Part shown: positions 51,361 to 60,625 of the stretch, piece by piece
Layout of the letters: each line of letters begins with the position of its first letter
How positions within the stretch are numbered: position 1 is the first letter of the stretch
Source of the DNA: an uncultured Eubacterium sp.
GTDB lineage: Bacteria > Bacillota > Clostridia > Lachnospirales > Lachnospiraceae
Length of the DNA stretch: 64,000 nt
Direction: 5' to 3'
NCBI GenBank assembly: GCA_910577295.1
Contig: CAJTLS010000010.1
Coordinates: forward strand, 23,397-87,396
The notes under the pieces: generated by a model
What the model saw: only the letters and a program-made list of their open reading frames with translations
Told to the model about the DNA's origin: nothing
Database searches by the model: none
Made by a program: the position numbers and the translations under genes

Positions 51361-54300
51361 CTATTTGCGAATCTTTATTGTTTTTGTTTTCTTCAGCTTT
51401 CCAACCTTTACGGTTACTTTTACTTTACCCTTTTTACGAGCTTTCAATACAACTTTATTCGCTGATTTTTTCTTTAATTTAGCAAGTTTCTTTTTGTTGA
51501 CGCTCCATTTTGCCTTACCTTTAATATTCTTTTTCTTTACCGTAAGTACAATGGATTTTCCTTTTTTCACTGACTTCTTGCCAACAATGGAAATGGATGC
51601 TTTCTTTTTCTTTTTTGGTGGCGGCGTCACCGTTACCACTTTTTTCTCTTCTTCTTGCTTATTGATTACCGTTTCTTCTTTTGCTTTAATGACAACCTGA
51701 TAATCCGCTGTCGTCTTATGGTCTTCGGCATATACTTTTACCTTTAAGGTAAGAGGACTGCCTGCAAAATTATATTTCTGCTCTTTTGTATCATCTACAA
51801 GTTTATCATTGATATACAGTAAGCCGTATGTGTCTGCAATCACATATTTCAGCGCCACGGAAGCAGTACCTTTCGGAACAACAACCGTATAGGTGTTATT
51901 ACTGTTGCTTACTTCGCCCACTGAACTTGTCAGCGACTTCAGGGATGCCTGATTGCTAAAGTTCTGTGTCATGTACAGACCGCCAACCAAACGCGCGCTT
52001 GCCTCTGTGGCAGAACCGCTCTCAAATCGTACCGGCAATACTGTATATTCTTTCGTATCACCCTGTGGGGTAATTTTCTTTACATTCTGTTTCAATACAT
52101 CATCCGGAATAGAAATGTATTCGGTATAGAAACTGTCTTTACCGTCATATGCCAGCTTTTTATCTGCAATTACCGTGTTACCTACGGAAATTTTCAGCGT
52201 CTTGCCGTTATCCTCTTTGGCGAACTGGCATAACAGGGAATTTCCTTTATCCGGATTAACAATAAGGTTATAGGTAAAGTGACCACCGGCATTCGCCAGA
52301 CGGGTACTACCGCCATCGGAAATCGTTCCGGCTATGGAATCCTTTTCCTCCATCTGATGAATTACATCATTTTCATACTGACCATATCCCGGCTGTGTAG
52401 AGTCTAATATGCTGGCGTCCAGACGTGCATTTTCCTTTCCTGCCAGTATCTGCCCCTCATCGCTTTCAGCGTAAGCGCTGCTAAAGTACCAGTAAATACC
52501 ATAGCGCTCATCGTTTAATGTGTTGAACGGTACGAACTGCAAACCTCCGTTAAACGTTTTCTCCGCGTCCGTTCCCGCAATATGAAATGACAGTGTTTCG
52601 CTATTTGTATCTTTTACGAGATAATTCTCAATCTTGTCAATATACTCAATCGCCGATATATTTTCCTGAATGGTTAATGTCTCACTGGCAAACGGCGTAG
52701 CTGCTTTCGAGTCGCCATACTTAATCGTAATCTTCTTTGACTCGCTGCCTACCACTTTGTACAGCGGAGCTGTTAAATCGGCGCCTGCCCATGTCGTAGA
52801 ACTCATTTTCTCTTTTCCTAATTTTGCAGCCAGCACGGTTGGGCCATAACGGAATGCATAAACGGAATTATTATCTGGAAGTCCAAACGCATCTACTGCC
52901 ATCGGATATTCCATCGTCACCACATCGCCATCTTTCCACTCACGCTCGAGAAGAATATAACCGCCGGAGCTTACTGCTGCCGTCTCTTTCTGTCCATTGA
53001 CAGTTACCGTGGCATTCTTGTGCATCCAGTCAGGTACGCGCAGCGCCAATGCCGCAGTAGCAATTGTTCCCTCACCCAGTGCATTAATCGTGAACGTAGC
53101 TTTTTCTGATTTTGTGACGTCTGACTGCTGCGTCACAACAAGGTTTTTCTCTTCCCATGTTACTTTTGAAGAAACATATTGGTTTACAATCAATGTGTCG
53201 TTGGCACGGAAGTACATACTGTCTCCCAACTTGGTGAAGTTTTCCATTCCGCTGCCGGTACAACACCAGAACTTATTCGTTGCCGGATCGGAAGTACCAA
53301 ATGTCTTAAAATATCCGGTTGCCATTGGAATGAAATATGCTGCTGCCCCTGTTTCGGATTTTACTGCTCCCATAATGGAGTTACGGAGCGTTGTCTCATA
53401 GTAATCAGCATATTTTTTGTCGCCTGTCACTTTAAATAATTCTCTCGCCAGCTTCAACATATTATGAGCACAGCAGCTCTCGCAGTTTGTCTTTGTTCTC
53501 GTACTGTCCTGAGCATTGTCTTTACGGAAATGCTCCATAACGCTGACGCCGCCGGTTATGTAAGAATGTCTCTGTACTGCAATATCAAAAAACTTCTTTG
53601 TATATTCTAAATATGCATCATCATCTGCCACGGCATCGCCTGTCTGTTTTAATACCGTATAGCGCTTGAGCGCGCCTACGAATTTAGGGATGAGTGTGTT
53701 GGCATGTTTACCATTCAGACAATTCTTCTTGCCGTTTGCAATCGTCTTAAAAAGACTGGTCTCGTCAAATTTATGAGCTGCTTCCAAGTGTTTTTTGTCT
53801 CTGGAGTATAGATACAGCTCGTACAGACAATCATTCATGCCGCCATATTCGGTTCCCAATACTCTTGCCTGCAGTCCGGCATCCCATTTGCTGACACGGT
53901 TATAAATCCAGTCACCTAATTTCTTTGCTACGTCAAGCGCCTGCTCGTTTCCGGTATACTTATAAGTATCTACAAGACCGGCTACCATCTTGTGCATATT
54001 GTACCACGGTACCCATGTACCTGCCGTAGTTCCCTGCTCCAAAAGGTCAAACTGCTTTTCTACGTTTTCTTTATCTTGAACCTGTGCCCCAAAGATAAAA
54101 CCGGTTCCCAATTTGTCCTGACATTCTGCCAGTCCTGCAATAATCGCATCCAGCTTATCTTTTAATTCCTTATCGCCTGTTACTTTAATAGCCTGTGCAA
54201 CGGCGGTAAGATAATGTCCGACGCTGTGACCGGCCAGCAAGCCGCTCTCCCAGCCGCCGTAGGATTTTGCACCTTTCATATCCAAGCCCGCTGTCTCGCG

Positions 54301-54837
54301 GTAACGGGCTAATACGCGGTCATTATCAAATTTCTTGAGAAATACGATATCTTCTTTTTGCGCCGATAAATAATAATTGTCAAGAACTTCAACTTCATCT
54401 AATTCAAATTGCTCTGCCGGTCCTATCTCTGTGTCTGCCAGCACAACAAAAGTAAATTTACGTGTTTTTGCATAATCATCCATCTTGATTGTTCCCTCCA
54501 ATATTACTTCGACATCCGGTTCCCCTTTTTTCGGTCTTGTTACCTTTCCGTCATTGGCAATCACTGATTCATTTGATGATTTCCACGAAATCTTACTCCC
54601 CTTTGCCCCCTGTGTCGGCAGTGTTAAATCAGATACAATATGTTTCGCCGAAAACTTAATATCCGCTGCATCGGATGAAACAATCGTCTGCGCACTTGCC
54701 GGTTGTTCACTTGCGGCCGCATCTGCTGCCTGTGAAATTGTCGCTGCATTTGGTACGGCTGTTCCAATCATCATAGCGCCTGCCATCACGATTGCCAATC
54801 CGCTTTTAAACCATTTTTGATATCTTTTGACATTCAT
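51361..54837 (-). CDS. Secreted GH127-type beta-L-arabinofuranosidase with lysine-rich tail
   Basis: A 1158-residue exported enzyme (signal peptide in residues 5-38). A short Ig-like domain (about 55-135) precedes the alpha/alpha-barrel GH127 domain (about 140-690) with GWESGLLAGHSVGHYLTA, GGVSVMEHF (Glu435), CESCCAHNML (Cys452, Cys455) and FWCCTGSGMENF (Cys525-526). Glu and three Cys bind zinc in this family, and a Cys is the nucleophile; all appear present. The family removes beta-L-arabinofuranose from plant glycoproteins and similar glycans. After two beta-rich domains comes the last 90-residue lysine-rich Ig-like module (KKSVKKGKSIVLTVKKKN). Divergent from an AraC regulator. Confidence 0.9.
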   Translation of the reverse strand: MNVKRYQKWFKSGLAIVMAGAMMIGTAVPNAATISQAADAAASEQPASAQTIVSSDAADIKFSAKHIVSDLTLPTQGAKGSKISWKSSNESVIANDGKVTRPKKGEPDVEVILEGTIKMDDYAKTRKFTFVVLADTEIGPAEQFELDEVEVLDNYYLSAQKEDIVFLKKFDNDRVLARYRETAGLDMKGAKSYGGWESGLLAGHSVGHYLTAVAQAIKVTGDKELKDKLDAIIAGLAECQDKLGTGFIFGAQVQDKENVEKQFDLLEQGTTAGTWVPWYNMHKMVAGLVDTYKYTGNEQALDVAKKLGDWIYNRVSKWDAGLQARVLGTEYGGMNDCLYELYLYSRDKKHLEAAHKFDETSLFKTIANGKKNCLNGKHANTLIPKFVGALKRYTVLKQTGDAVADDDAYLEYTKKFFDIAVQRHSYITGGVSVMEHFRKDNAQDSTRTKTNCESCCAHNMLKLARELFKVTGDKKYADYYETTLRNSIMGAVKSETGAAAYFIPMATGYFKTFGTSDPATNKFWCCTGSGMENFTKLGDSMYFRANDTLIVNQYVSSKVTWEEKNLVVTQQSDVTKSEKATFTINALGEGTIATAALALRVPDWMHKNATVTVNGQKETAAVSSGGYILLEREWKDGDVVTMEYPMAVDAFGLPDNNSVYAFRYGPTVLAAKLGKEKMSSTTWAGADLTAPLYKVVGSESKKITIKYGDSKAATPFASETLTIQENISAIEYIDKIENYLVKDTNSETLSFHIAGTDAEKTFNGGLQFVPFNTLNDERYGIYWYFSSAYAESDEGQILAGKENARLDASILDSTQPGYGQYENDVIHQMEEKDSIAGTISDGGSTRLANAGGHFTYNLIVNPDKGNSLLCQFAKEDNGKTLKISVGNTVIADKKLAYDGKDSFYTEYISIPDDVLKQNVKKITPQGDTKEYTVLPVRFESGSATEASARLVGGLYMTQNFSNQASLKSLTSSVGEVSNSNNTYTVVVPKGTASVALKYVIADTYGLLYINDKLVDDTKEQKYNFAGSPLTLKVKVYAEDHKTTADYQVVIKAKEETVINKQEEEKKVVTVTPPPKKKKKASISIVGKKSVKKGKSIVLTVKKKNIKGKAKWSVNKKKLAKLKKKSANKVVLKARKKGKVKVTVKVGKLKKTKTIKIRK

Positions 54838-54918
54838 ACGCCTACCTCCATAAAAATTTGTTATATCTACTATCTCATAGATTCGGAAATTGGTAAATAG
54901 AAAATAAAAATATTTGGT

Positions 54919-54947
54919 TTGAAAAAGTAAGATTTTTGTTATATACT
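54919..54947 (+). promoter_or_regulatory. Sigma-A type promoter of the second AraC gene
   Basis: TTGAAA (54919-54924), 17 nt, TATACT (54942-54947), about 60 nt before the ATG at 55006. Confidence 0.65.
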
Positions 54948-55005
54948 AATATTCAGAAAATATCGTTTTTATACGGTTGACGGCTATGATTCAGGAGGTC
55001 TATAG

Positions 55006-55824
55006 ATGGAAAATATTACAATTTCTACAGCGGCACAGATAAATTATAAGTTCTGCGGATTACTGGAATCAAAATCTTCCGACTGGACACATATGTCGCG
55101 CCCTCTGGAAGAATATCAATTAATTATCGTAACTAACGGAACTCTTCATATCGCCGACGACAGTCAGCATTATGCAATCAGCGCCAATGAATATCTGATT
55201 ATGAAACCGGGTTATCAATACGGAGATAAGCCGTCGCTCTGCTCTTTTTACTGGCTTCATTTTGAATGTCCTATGCTGCACATTCCAAACGAATCGGTTT
55301 TTACCCTTCCCCTCCGCGGAGCCATTTCATCCATGAATCGAATAAGAGCTGCTTTTACGCAGCTCAATGATGTAGAATTTACTTATAAGGATAAGAGGAC
55401 AAATAATTTTTATGCCATGAATATCTTATTGGAAATTTATAACCAGATACAAGCAAGCGCTTTATCTTCAAACCATTCCTTTAAAGATTATCTGTTACAA
55501 AATGTAAGAAATTACATTAAATGGAATCAGGCCTGTCACCTTACTGTTTCCGATTTAGCTAAATATCTGGGCTACCATCCCAAATATTTATCTTCTTTGT
55601 TTCACAAAGAAGTGGGAATCACATTAAAGCAGTACCTAATTAATGAAACAATGGAATGTGCGAAAGTGGAACTCTGCAATTCGAACCGAAGCATTTTATC
55701 CATCGCACTAAGTCTCGGCTTTTGTGACGGCCATGCCTTTTCGTATGCGTTTAAACATCATACCGGCATGACCCCGACCGAATACCGGAACAGCCATCAC
55801 CCGATTGACCGCAACAGCAATTAG
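55006..55824 (+). CDS. AraC-family regulator beside the GH127 gene
   Basis: A 272-residue regulator after AGGAGG. The N-terminal cupin-like sensor (about 25-140) has NGTLHIADDSQHYAISANEYLIMKPG; the C-terminal HTH pair (about 165-265) has LAKYLGYHPKYLSSLFHKEVGITL and SIALSLGFCDGHAFSYAFKHHTGMTPTEYR. Divergent from the GH127 gene with about 170 nt between; likely its sugar-responsive switch. Confidence 0.9.
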   Translation: MENITISTAAQINYKFCGLLESKSSDWTHMSRPLEEYQLIIVTNGTLHIADDSQHYAISANEYLIMKPGYQYGDKPSLCSFYWLHFECPMLHIPNESVFTLPLRGAISSMNRIRAAFTQLNDVEFTYKDKRTNNFYAMNILLEIYNQIQASALSSNHSFKDYLLQNVRNYIKWNQACHLTVSDLAKYLGYHPKYLSSLFHKEVGITLKQYLINETMECAKVELCNSNRSILSIALSLGFCDGHAFSYAFKHHTGMTPTEYRNSHHPIDRNSN

Positions 55825-55841
55825 AAAACTCCTTTTCGCAT

Positions 55842-56306
55842 TTATTTTGCTTCTGTTGTGTTTTCTTTGTTTTCTGCCGTTTCTGTTTTTTCCGTTTCTT
55901 CTTTCTTTTCTTCTGTACCGGCCGCATTTTCTTTCTTCTGTTCTTCTTCTTTTAATTTCACTAAAGCCTCATCCAACTCCTTTTCACCAATCTTACCATT
56001 GATTAATGAAGTCCAGACATCTTTTTCACCCGTCAGCGGTTTGTACTTTTCCAGTTTCATCAACTGCGACGCCTTGCGGTAATTTATTCTTAACTGACGC
56101 AAATTGTCATGACGCTGTTTGAATGACAAACCGGACACTTCATCATTATAAAGAGAAGAACGAATCGCCGCCAACCCCATCGACTTAGAAGAGTTAATGA
56201 AACTATCCATCGATTCTTTCCTTGCCTGTGCGGCTATCTTCTTTTCTTTCGCTGCTTTCGTGCTTTTGTACAGGCGGTTGCCTCCCATTTGATTACTTAC
56301 TCTCAT
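55842..56306 (-). CDS. Hypothetical charged protein
   Basis: A 154-residue soluble protein: basic N-terminus (MRVSNQMGGNRLYKSTKAAKEKK), a middle part with LRQLRINYRKASQLMKLEKYK, and a low-complexity Glu/Lys/Thr tail (EEKKEETEKTETAENKE). I do not recognise a family. It starts 5 nt after the LytTR gene, so the two are probably translated from one mRNA. Confidence 0.6.
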   Translation of the reverse strand: MRVSNQMGGNRLYKSTKAAKEKKIAAQARKESMDSFINSSKSMGLAAIRSSLYNDEVSGLSFKQRHDNLRQLRINYRKASQLMKLEKYKPLTGEKDVWTSLINGKIGEKELDEALVKLKEEEQKKENAAGTEEKKEETEKTETAENKENTTEAK

Positions 56307-56311
56307 ATTTG

Positions 56312-56842
56312 TTACACTCCTCTCTGATATGCCATAAATCTTTCACGTACCTGACGGTACCTTGTGCGCGGAACAGTCAGTTCAGTTCCCTTTTCCAGAC
56401 AGACTACATAGCCGCTAATCTCCCGTATGTAGCGCATATTTACCAAATAACTTTGGTGAATACGCAAAAAATCGTCATTACACATCTTCTCTTCCCATTC
56501 ATTCAGGATGCCGTACATCGTACGGATTTGGCCGTCCTCTAAATGAAAATACAGACGATGTAATTTACTTTCTACATAAACAATCTGATGTAGCGTCAGA
56601 CGCCTCTCTCCCTCGCGAAAGGGAAAAGTCAAAATATCTTTACTATTGAATTGTTGCTGCAATTTGTTTTCCACTAATTGTCGTAAATCCAATATCGCAT
56701 GAACTTTGGCATGAACCTCCTGCTCGGAAACTGCCTCATATATTTCCGCTTTGCACTCCCTGCTTTCCATATACGCCGCCGCTAATTGCTTCATCTTTTT
56801 ACGAACCATTGCGTCCTCATCGCATACTGCAATTCTGAACAT
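56312..56842 (-). CDS. LytTR-type DNA-binding regulator with collapsed receiver domain
   Basis: A 176-residue protein; ATG at 56842 follows GGGAG. Residues 1-60 begin like an AgrA-type receiver (MFRIAVCDEDAMVRKKMKQLAAA) but jump at once to a linker (VHAILDLRQLVENKLQQQ): the strand with the phospho-acceptor Asp and the rest of the receiver are missing. The C-terminal LytTR domain (about 75-172) is intact: LTLHQIVYVESKLHRLYFHLEDG, DFLRIHQSYLVNMRYIREI, VPRTRYRQVRERF. Control by phosphorylation is therefore unlikely. It is co-oriented with the unknown gene downstream. No sensor kinase is adjacent. Confidence 0.8.
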   Translation of the reverse strand: MFRIAVCDEDAMVRKKMKQLAAAYMESRECKAEIYEAVSEQEVHAKVHAILDLRQLVENKLQQQFNSKDILTFPFREGERRLTLHQIVYVESKLHRLYFHLEDGQIRTMYGILNEWEEKMCNDDFLRIHQSYLVNMRYIREISGYVVCLEKGTELTVPRTRYRQVRERFMAYQRGV

Positions 56843-57056
56843 AACCGATGCTCCCTGTGCTGCCTCCTGCATGTTATTCCTGTTCCGTCAGTTATTTAGG
56901 TAATCGACATATTTGAAAAATTACTTTATAGGAAAATTCCTCCATGTCAGAAATCGAACATTTTTTGCAGAAAATGTTAGCAGATGATTTGTCATACCCT
57001 CATTTGTGAATATTGCATGCTCATTATATACAATAAAACAAGCAGAAACAATGGCA

Positions 57057-57260
57057 CTATACTAATATACGCTCTTTAACCATACTTTCTTCTTTTCGAA
57101 TTCCTATCAGACCCCAAACACCTATTATACATTGTATTAGCACGCCAACAAATAAGGCAAAAATGCAGTTTTCAATATCATGTCCCCATTTTGTAAACAA
57201 TCTAGTTGAAGCGACAAATATTAAGGGAACAAAAAATTCAAAAATTGCAAGTATCTCCAC
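57057..57260 (-). CDS. Small two-span membrane protein
   Basis: A 67-residue protein with two hydrophobic segments (LAIFEFFVPLIFVAS and CIFALFVGVLIQCIIGVWGL) and a short basic C-terminus. No family recognised. No clear RBS is visible (GGAG lies at 6-9 nt). It sits in an AT-rich region with decayed genes, so it may be a survivor of a larger locus. Confidence 0.4.
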   Translation of the reverse strand: MEILAIFEFFVPLIFVASTRLFTKWGHDIENCIFALFVGVLIQCIIGVWGLIGIRKEESMVKERILV

Positions 57261-57350
57261 TTTTTCATATCAATAAATCTCCGTTTCGTTATTAGATGAT
57301 AAATACTCTAATAATCAATCTCTTTCTCATAAAAATACCAAATAGAAACA

Positions 57351-58664
57351 TTAACGGTAATCGTAGCCGCCATTCCAAAGTTTCTTTTCTCTTTTCCCAT
57401 CAACATCCATACAATACAAATTGTCCGCATAATACTCGGTAGTTATGACTTCTTCAATGTCATAATCCACTTTGTTGCACTTATTATAACCCTTTTCATC
57501 CCGCACTCTTATATATAATCGGTTCCCCACGCAGGATACTGCCAATGTTTTTTCTTTGCGGATAATGATATCCCGCTTCGTCTTCTTATCTAGCCTGTGA
57601 ACTCTGTTCTGTTTATCCAAATAAAACACATATTTATCATTTGCTGTGTAGTTCTTTCTGCTACCTTTACTTTTTTTCATATTCTGAAATGGGGAAAAAA
57701 CTTTTCCCGTTTTACGTGAAATCATATCATTCCCATAATATATATAATCCTTATCTATCTCAAGAAATGAACTTTCCTCATTGGAATTTTGTTTTTCTTT
57801 AAATTGAAAAAACTGTTGTTCACTGTCTGATTGCATATCATAACAGAACAATTTAACTTTTGAATCTTCTTTTACGGCATAAAATATCTTATTATCCATA
57901 TACAGTAAGTATGGTTTTGCTTTCTTTAGATTTGTTGTTGACGGTAACTCTGATATCTCTTCAGCGGTTCCCCCCTCAAGCGGAAGCCTTACGGATATAC
58001 CCGATCTCATATAAGAGGACTGCCATATCGTTCGTTTGTCAAAGTAGAAATCGTCCTGATAAATACAACAGAATAGAAATTTCCCATCCCCCGGAATATG
58101 TGCTTCTGAAACATCATACAAAACTTCTAATTTCCCAGTTTCTAAATTAACCCGTGCTAATTCCTGCACATCACGCTCATTTTCTTCCCTCCTGATATCA
58201 TAGTGACTAATAAGAGCATAAAAGTTACTTCCATATTTCACAAAACCATTGAGATTATAATCAACATCACTATCCGGTAAATAAGGCGTTTCAAACATCC
58301 CCACTCTCTTTTTATTATCCCGATAAATGATGTATTTTCCTGTATCGCCATCATGCCGCAACCAATAATAATGTCCATCCGCCACCTGTGAATAATTGGT
58401 TATCCATCCGGTATCATAAAAGTAAACGCCAGGAACATCCACATCTATATTGGATAGGGTGAGCTTCTTCACCTGTTCTGTTTTTTTCGTTGTTTCTTTC
58501 TCTGTTCTCTTATTTGCTTTATTCCCTGCTTTGTTACTTTCTTGTTGTTTCAAGTCAGTTTGGGTAATTTGTACCCAGTGACCAACTTGAAATAAAACAT
58601 GCGCACCCGCAATTACAAGAAATACTATAATTGATATTAGCAATACCGTTCTTTTTTTCCACAT
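57351..58664 (-). CDS. Membrane-anchored propeller-like protein (DUF5050-like), copy A
   Basis: A 437-residue protein starting MWKKRTVLLISIIVFLV, with one N-terminal membrane segment and a long outside part. The outside part holds repeated strand patterns (GHYYWLRHDGDTGKYIIYRDN, GKFLFCCIYQDDFYFDK, KPYLLYMDNKIFYAV, NDKYVFYLDKQNRVHRLDK), typical of beta-propeller DUF5050-like proteins. It is a close paralogue of the protein at 60626-61924; the last 180 residues are nearly identical. Function unknown. In this place, next to Rhs toxin DNA and lipoproteins, it could be a surface or immunity protein, which is speculation. Confidence 0.7.
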   Translation of the reverse strand: MWKKRTVLLISIIVFLVIAGAHVLFQVGHWVQITQTDLKQQESNKAGNKANKRTEKETTKKTEQVKKLTLSNIDVDVPGVYFYDTGWITNYSQVADGHYYWLRHDGDTGKYIIYRDNKKRVGMFETPYLPDSDVDYNLNGFVKYGSNFYALISHYDIRREENERDVQELARVNLETGKLEVLYDVSEAHIPGDGKFLFCCIYQDDFYFDKRTIWQSSYMRSGISVRLPLEGGTAEEISELPSTTNLKKAKPYLLYMDNKIFYAVKEDSKVKLFCYDMQSDSEQQFFQFKEKQNSNEESSFLEIDKDYIYYGNDMISRKTGKVFSPFQNMKKSKGSRKNYTANDKYVFYLDKQNRVHRLDKKTKRDIIIRKEKTLAVSCVGNRLYIRVRDEKGYNKCNKVDYDIEEVITTEYYADNLYCMDVDGKREKKLWNGGYDYR

Positions 58665-58724
58665 TTCCTTCTCCCCTATGGTATCTTTCTGTACCTTACC
58701 GTCTTCGGACAGCTCTGTAACTTT

Positions 58725-59366
58725 TTAAAAATCTATATTCCTATAAGCTTTCCACGTAATCTCATCTGAGCCAATGGATAAAAACGGTTCTGTCAATTTC
58801 TCCCACTGACCTTTTGATAATTTGACATCATCACCTCCGGTGCTGAATCTGTAATCATTCCCGCTTTTTCCAAACCAAACCCAAAAGACTTCCTCCCCTT
58901 TACTATCAAGAACAATATAACCGATATCATTCGATTCTACCTGCTGAAGAATAGCCCCATTATTGAGGGGGCTGCAATATCGGTCTCCGGCAAACCACTC
59001 TACAAGTCGATTTTTCTCAATGGTATGAACCGAATATGAAATGTCTGTTAATATATGTAATTCTGGTATCCCATCGCCTGTCATATCAAACAAAGCATAC
59101 CTGATTCCGTGTTTATCTTTCCCCGGAACAAGCACATTGCAATAGTCCCTTAAATAATGAGACTCCTTAGCCTCTCTGTCTTCCGAACTGATTTTATCCT
59201 GAAGGAAGTTCTTATATAGTTTTAACTGCTCTTTTAATTCATCCTTTTTCTCTGCTTTTTGCGGAATATTCCCATTCACAGACTGGCTACTCTTTGATGA
59301 ACAGGCTGCCAGCAAATGAAAGGCAATAAATAATAAAAGGATAATGCGTACACAATTTTTTTTCAT
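58725..59366 (-). CDS. Lipoprotein with FG-GAP/VCBS-like strand motif
   Basis: A 213-residue lipoprotein: signal LLLFIAFHLLAAC with the lipobox LAAC, so the Cys is acylated after cleavage. The centre has YALFDMTGDGIPELHILTD, a calcium-binding-like D-x-T-G-D-G motif of VCBS/FG-GAP repeats. The C-terminus reads GEEVFWVWFGKSGNDYRFSTGGDD. The chosen start is MKKNCVRI after GGGG; another ATG lies five codons upstream. Similar fragments remain in the pseudogene at 60108-60437. Function unknown. Confidence 0.65.
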   Translation of the reverse strand: MKKNCVRIILLLFIAFHLLAACSSKSSQSVNGNIPQKAEKKDELKEQLKLYKNFLQDKISSEDREAKESHYLRDYCNVLVPGKDKHGIRYALFDMTGDGIPELHILTDISYSVHTIEKNRLVEWFAGDRYCSPLNNGAILQQVESNDIGYIVLDSKGEEVFWVWFGKSGNDYRFSTGGDDVKLSKGQWEKLTEPFLSIGSDEITWKAYRNIDF

Positions 59367-59424
59367 ACCAATAAACCCCATTTCGTTATTTTATGATAAA
59401 TACTCTTATAATCAGTCTGTTCCC

Positions 59425-59600
59425 CATAGCGAATCTGTATCATAACCGCTATCCTAAAGTTTGTTGCTTTCTTGTTGTCTCGAGTCGGTTGGGGCAATTT
59501 GTGTCCTGCGCCCGTCGCGAAATAAGGCAAACACACTAGTAATTACAAGAAATACGATAATTGATATTGTCATTACTATTTTTTTTGTTGTTCATATATT
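59425..59600 (-). pseudogene. Internally deleted third copy of the propeller-like gene
   Basis: The minus strand encodes VMTISIIVFLVITSVFALFR and GRRTQIAP, like the N-terminus of the 60626-61924 protein, then QQESNKL, a stop, and DSGYDTDSLWG. The last part matches the C-terminal KLWDGGYDYW of the paralogues. About 380 codons between the two ends are gone and a frameshift follows the start region. It lies just upstream of the lipoprotein gene. Confidence 0.7.
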
Positions 59601-59621
59601 CCACCCCCTTTTATTCATCCT

Positions 59622-59843
59622 TTAATATTTAATATCAAAACATCCTCCATGCCAGCCCTGTGTACCACTCCAGTATAACTTATTTTTCTTTTTTGAATTA
59701 GAAATCAGTTTTCTGTTATTTCTCCCAATCCCCCATACGCTTCTGTCCTGCATTAATACAAAGATATTGCACTTTAACGCAAAATCCTCACAGCACACTA
59801 CCTGTTGAACTTGATTTCCTCTTCCTTCAAAATAGGTCGGCAC
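59622..59843 (-). pseudogene. Remnant resembling an RCC1-type repeat protein
   Basis: A 73-residue frame with CEDFALKCNIFVLMQDRSVWGIGRNNRKLI, like one blade of an RCC1 propeller (FALALTEDGSVWGWGxN), and a tail WSGTQGWHGGCFDI. No signal peptide or RBS is visible. It is probably a fragment of a larger lost gene. Confidence 0.45.
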
Positions 59844-60107
59844 CGTATCATATTTATAGCAATTTCTGCTCCTTTTCCCACATGTTTAATATTTTCAGAT
59901 TCTAATCCGTGAGCGCATCTATCCTGACTTGCATGAAGCCATAAACTAATTATCCTCTATAACTATATCATTATTTTGTAAACCGATAATAAATCATTTG
60001 TAGAATTTACAACACAAATATCACGATTTTCGTCTGCATAAGATTTGCAGCTTTTCCTTATTTTAGTATAAATTGAAGGATTTTTGTCACTAAGCCTTTT
60101 TTCGAAT
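59844..60107. other. AT-rich spacer with no supported gene
   Basis: All frames are broken by stops, and I see no RNA structure or promoter of note. It joins two pseudogene fragments. Confidence 0.5.
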
Positions 60108-60437
60108 TTACTTCAAGACATCCTTTTTGTCTCTAGCCGCAACTACAATTTCCCTTTTTCCATCCTTATTGAAATCATAAGTTGCCATCTATCCCTCTTT
60201 TGCACCACACCATTCATCTAATGTATCCTCTCCCAAATGAATTACTAAATCAACCCCCGATATACATCAAAAACACTCATTGAAATGACTTCACCCACAT
60301 CGTCCCCCCTTAATAATAAGTTCCATCTTTTTATCTGCTATTTGTGTTTCGCTATCTCTGTCGTTTAACACCAACCCACATGCACAAATAAAAAATATAA
60401 CACTCACACATGCAAAAAATAATATTCTCTTTTTCAT
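60108..60437 (-). pseudogene. Decayed lipoprotein gene with VCBS-like motif
   Basis: Starts with AGGAGAATAACT and ATG: MKKRILFFACVSVIFFICAC gives a signal with a lipobox-like ICAC. The frame breaks after MELIIKGGRCG, and later pieces in another frame read HLGEDTLDEWCGAKEG, stop, MATYDFNKDGKREIVVAARD. The D-F-N-K-D-G stretch matches the VCBS-like motif of the intact lipoprotein at 58725-59366. At least one frameshift and two stops. Confidence 0.65.
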
Positions 60438-60625
60438 AGTTATTCTCCTATAATGTCAAGCCTTAAAACATTAATTTTTCGGGCTTTTCTTTAAATTATC
60501 ACTCCTTTGTTTGCTTTACGGCATAAGTGTTTACCTGAACAACGCTAATTCCATTTGAAACCATCCATGTAAAATGTTGAAGCTATGAGATTTTCTCCTG
60601 ACTTTTATTTAGAAATATTAAAACC

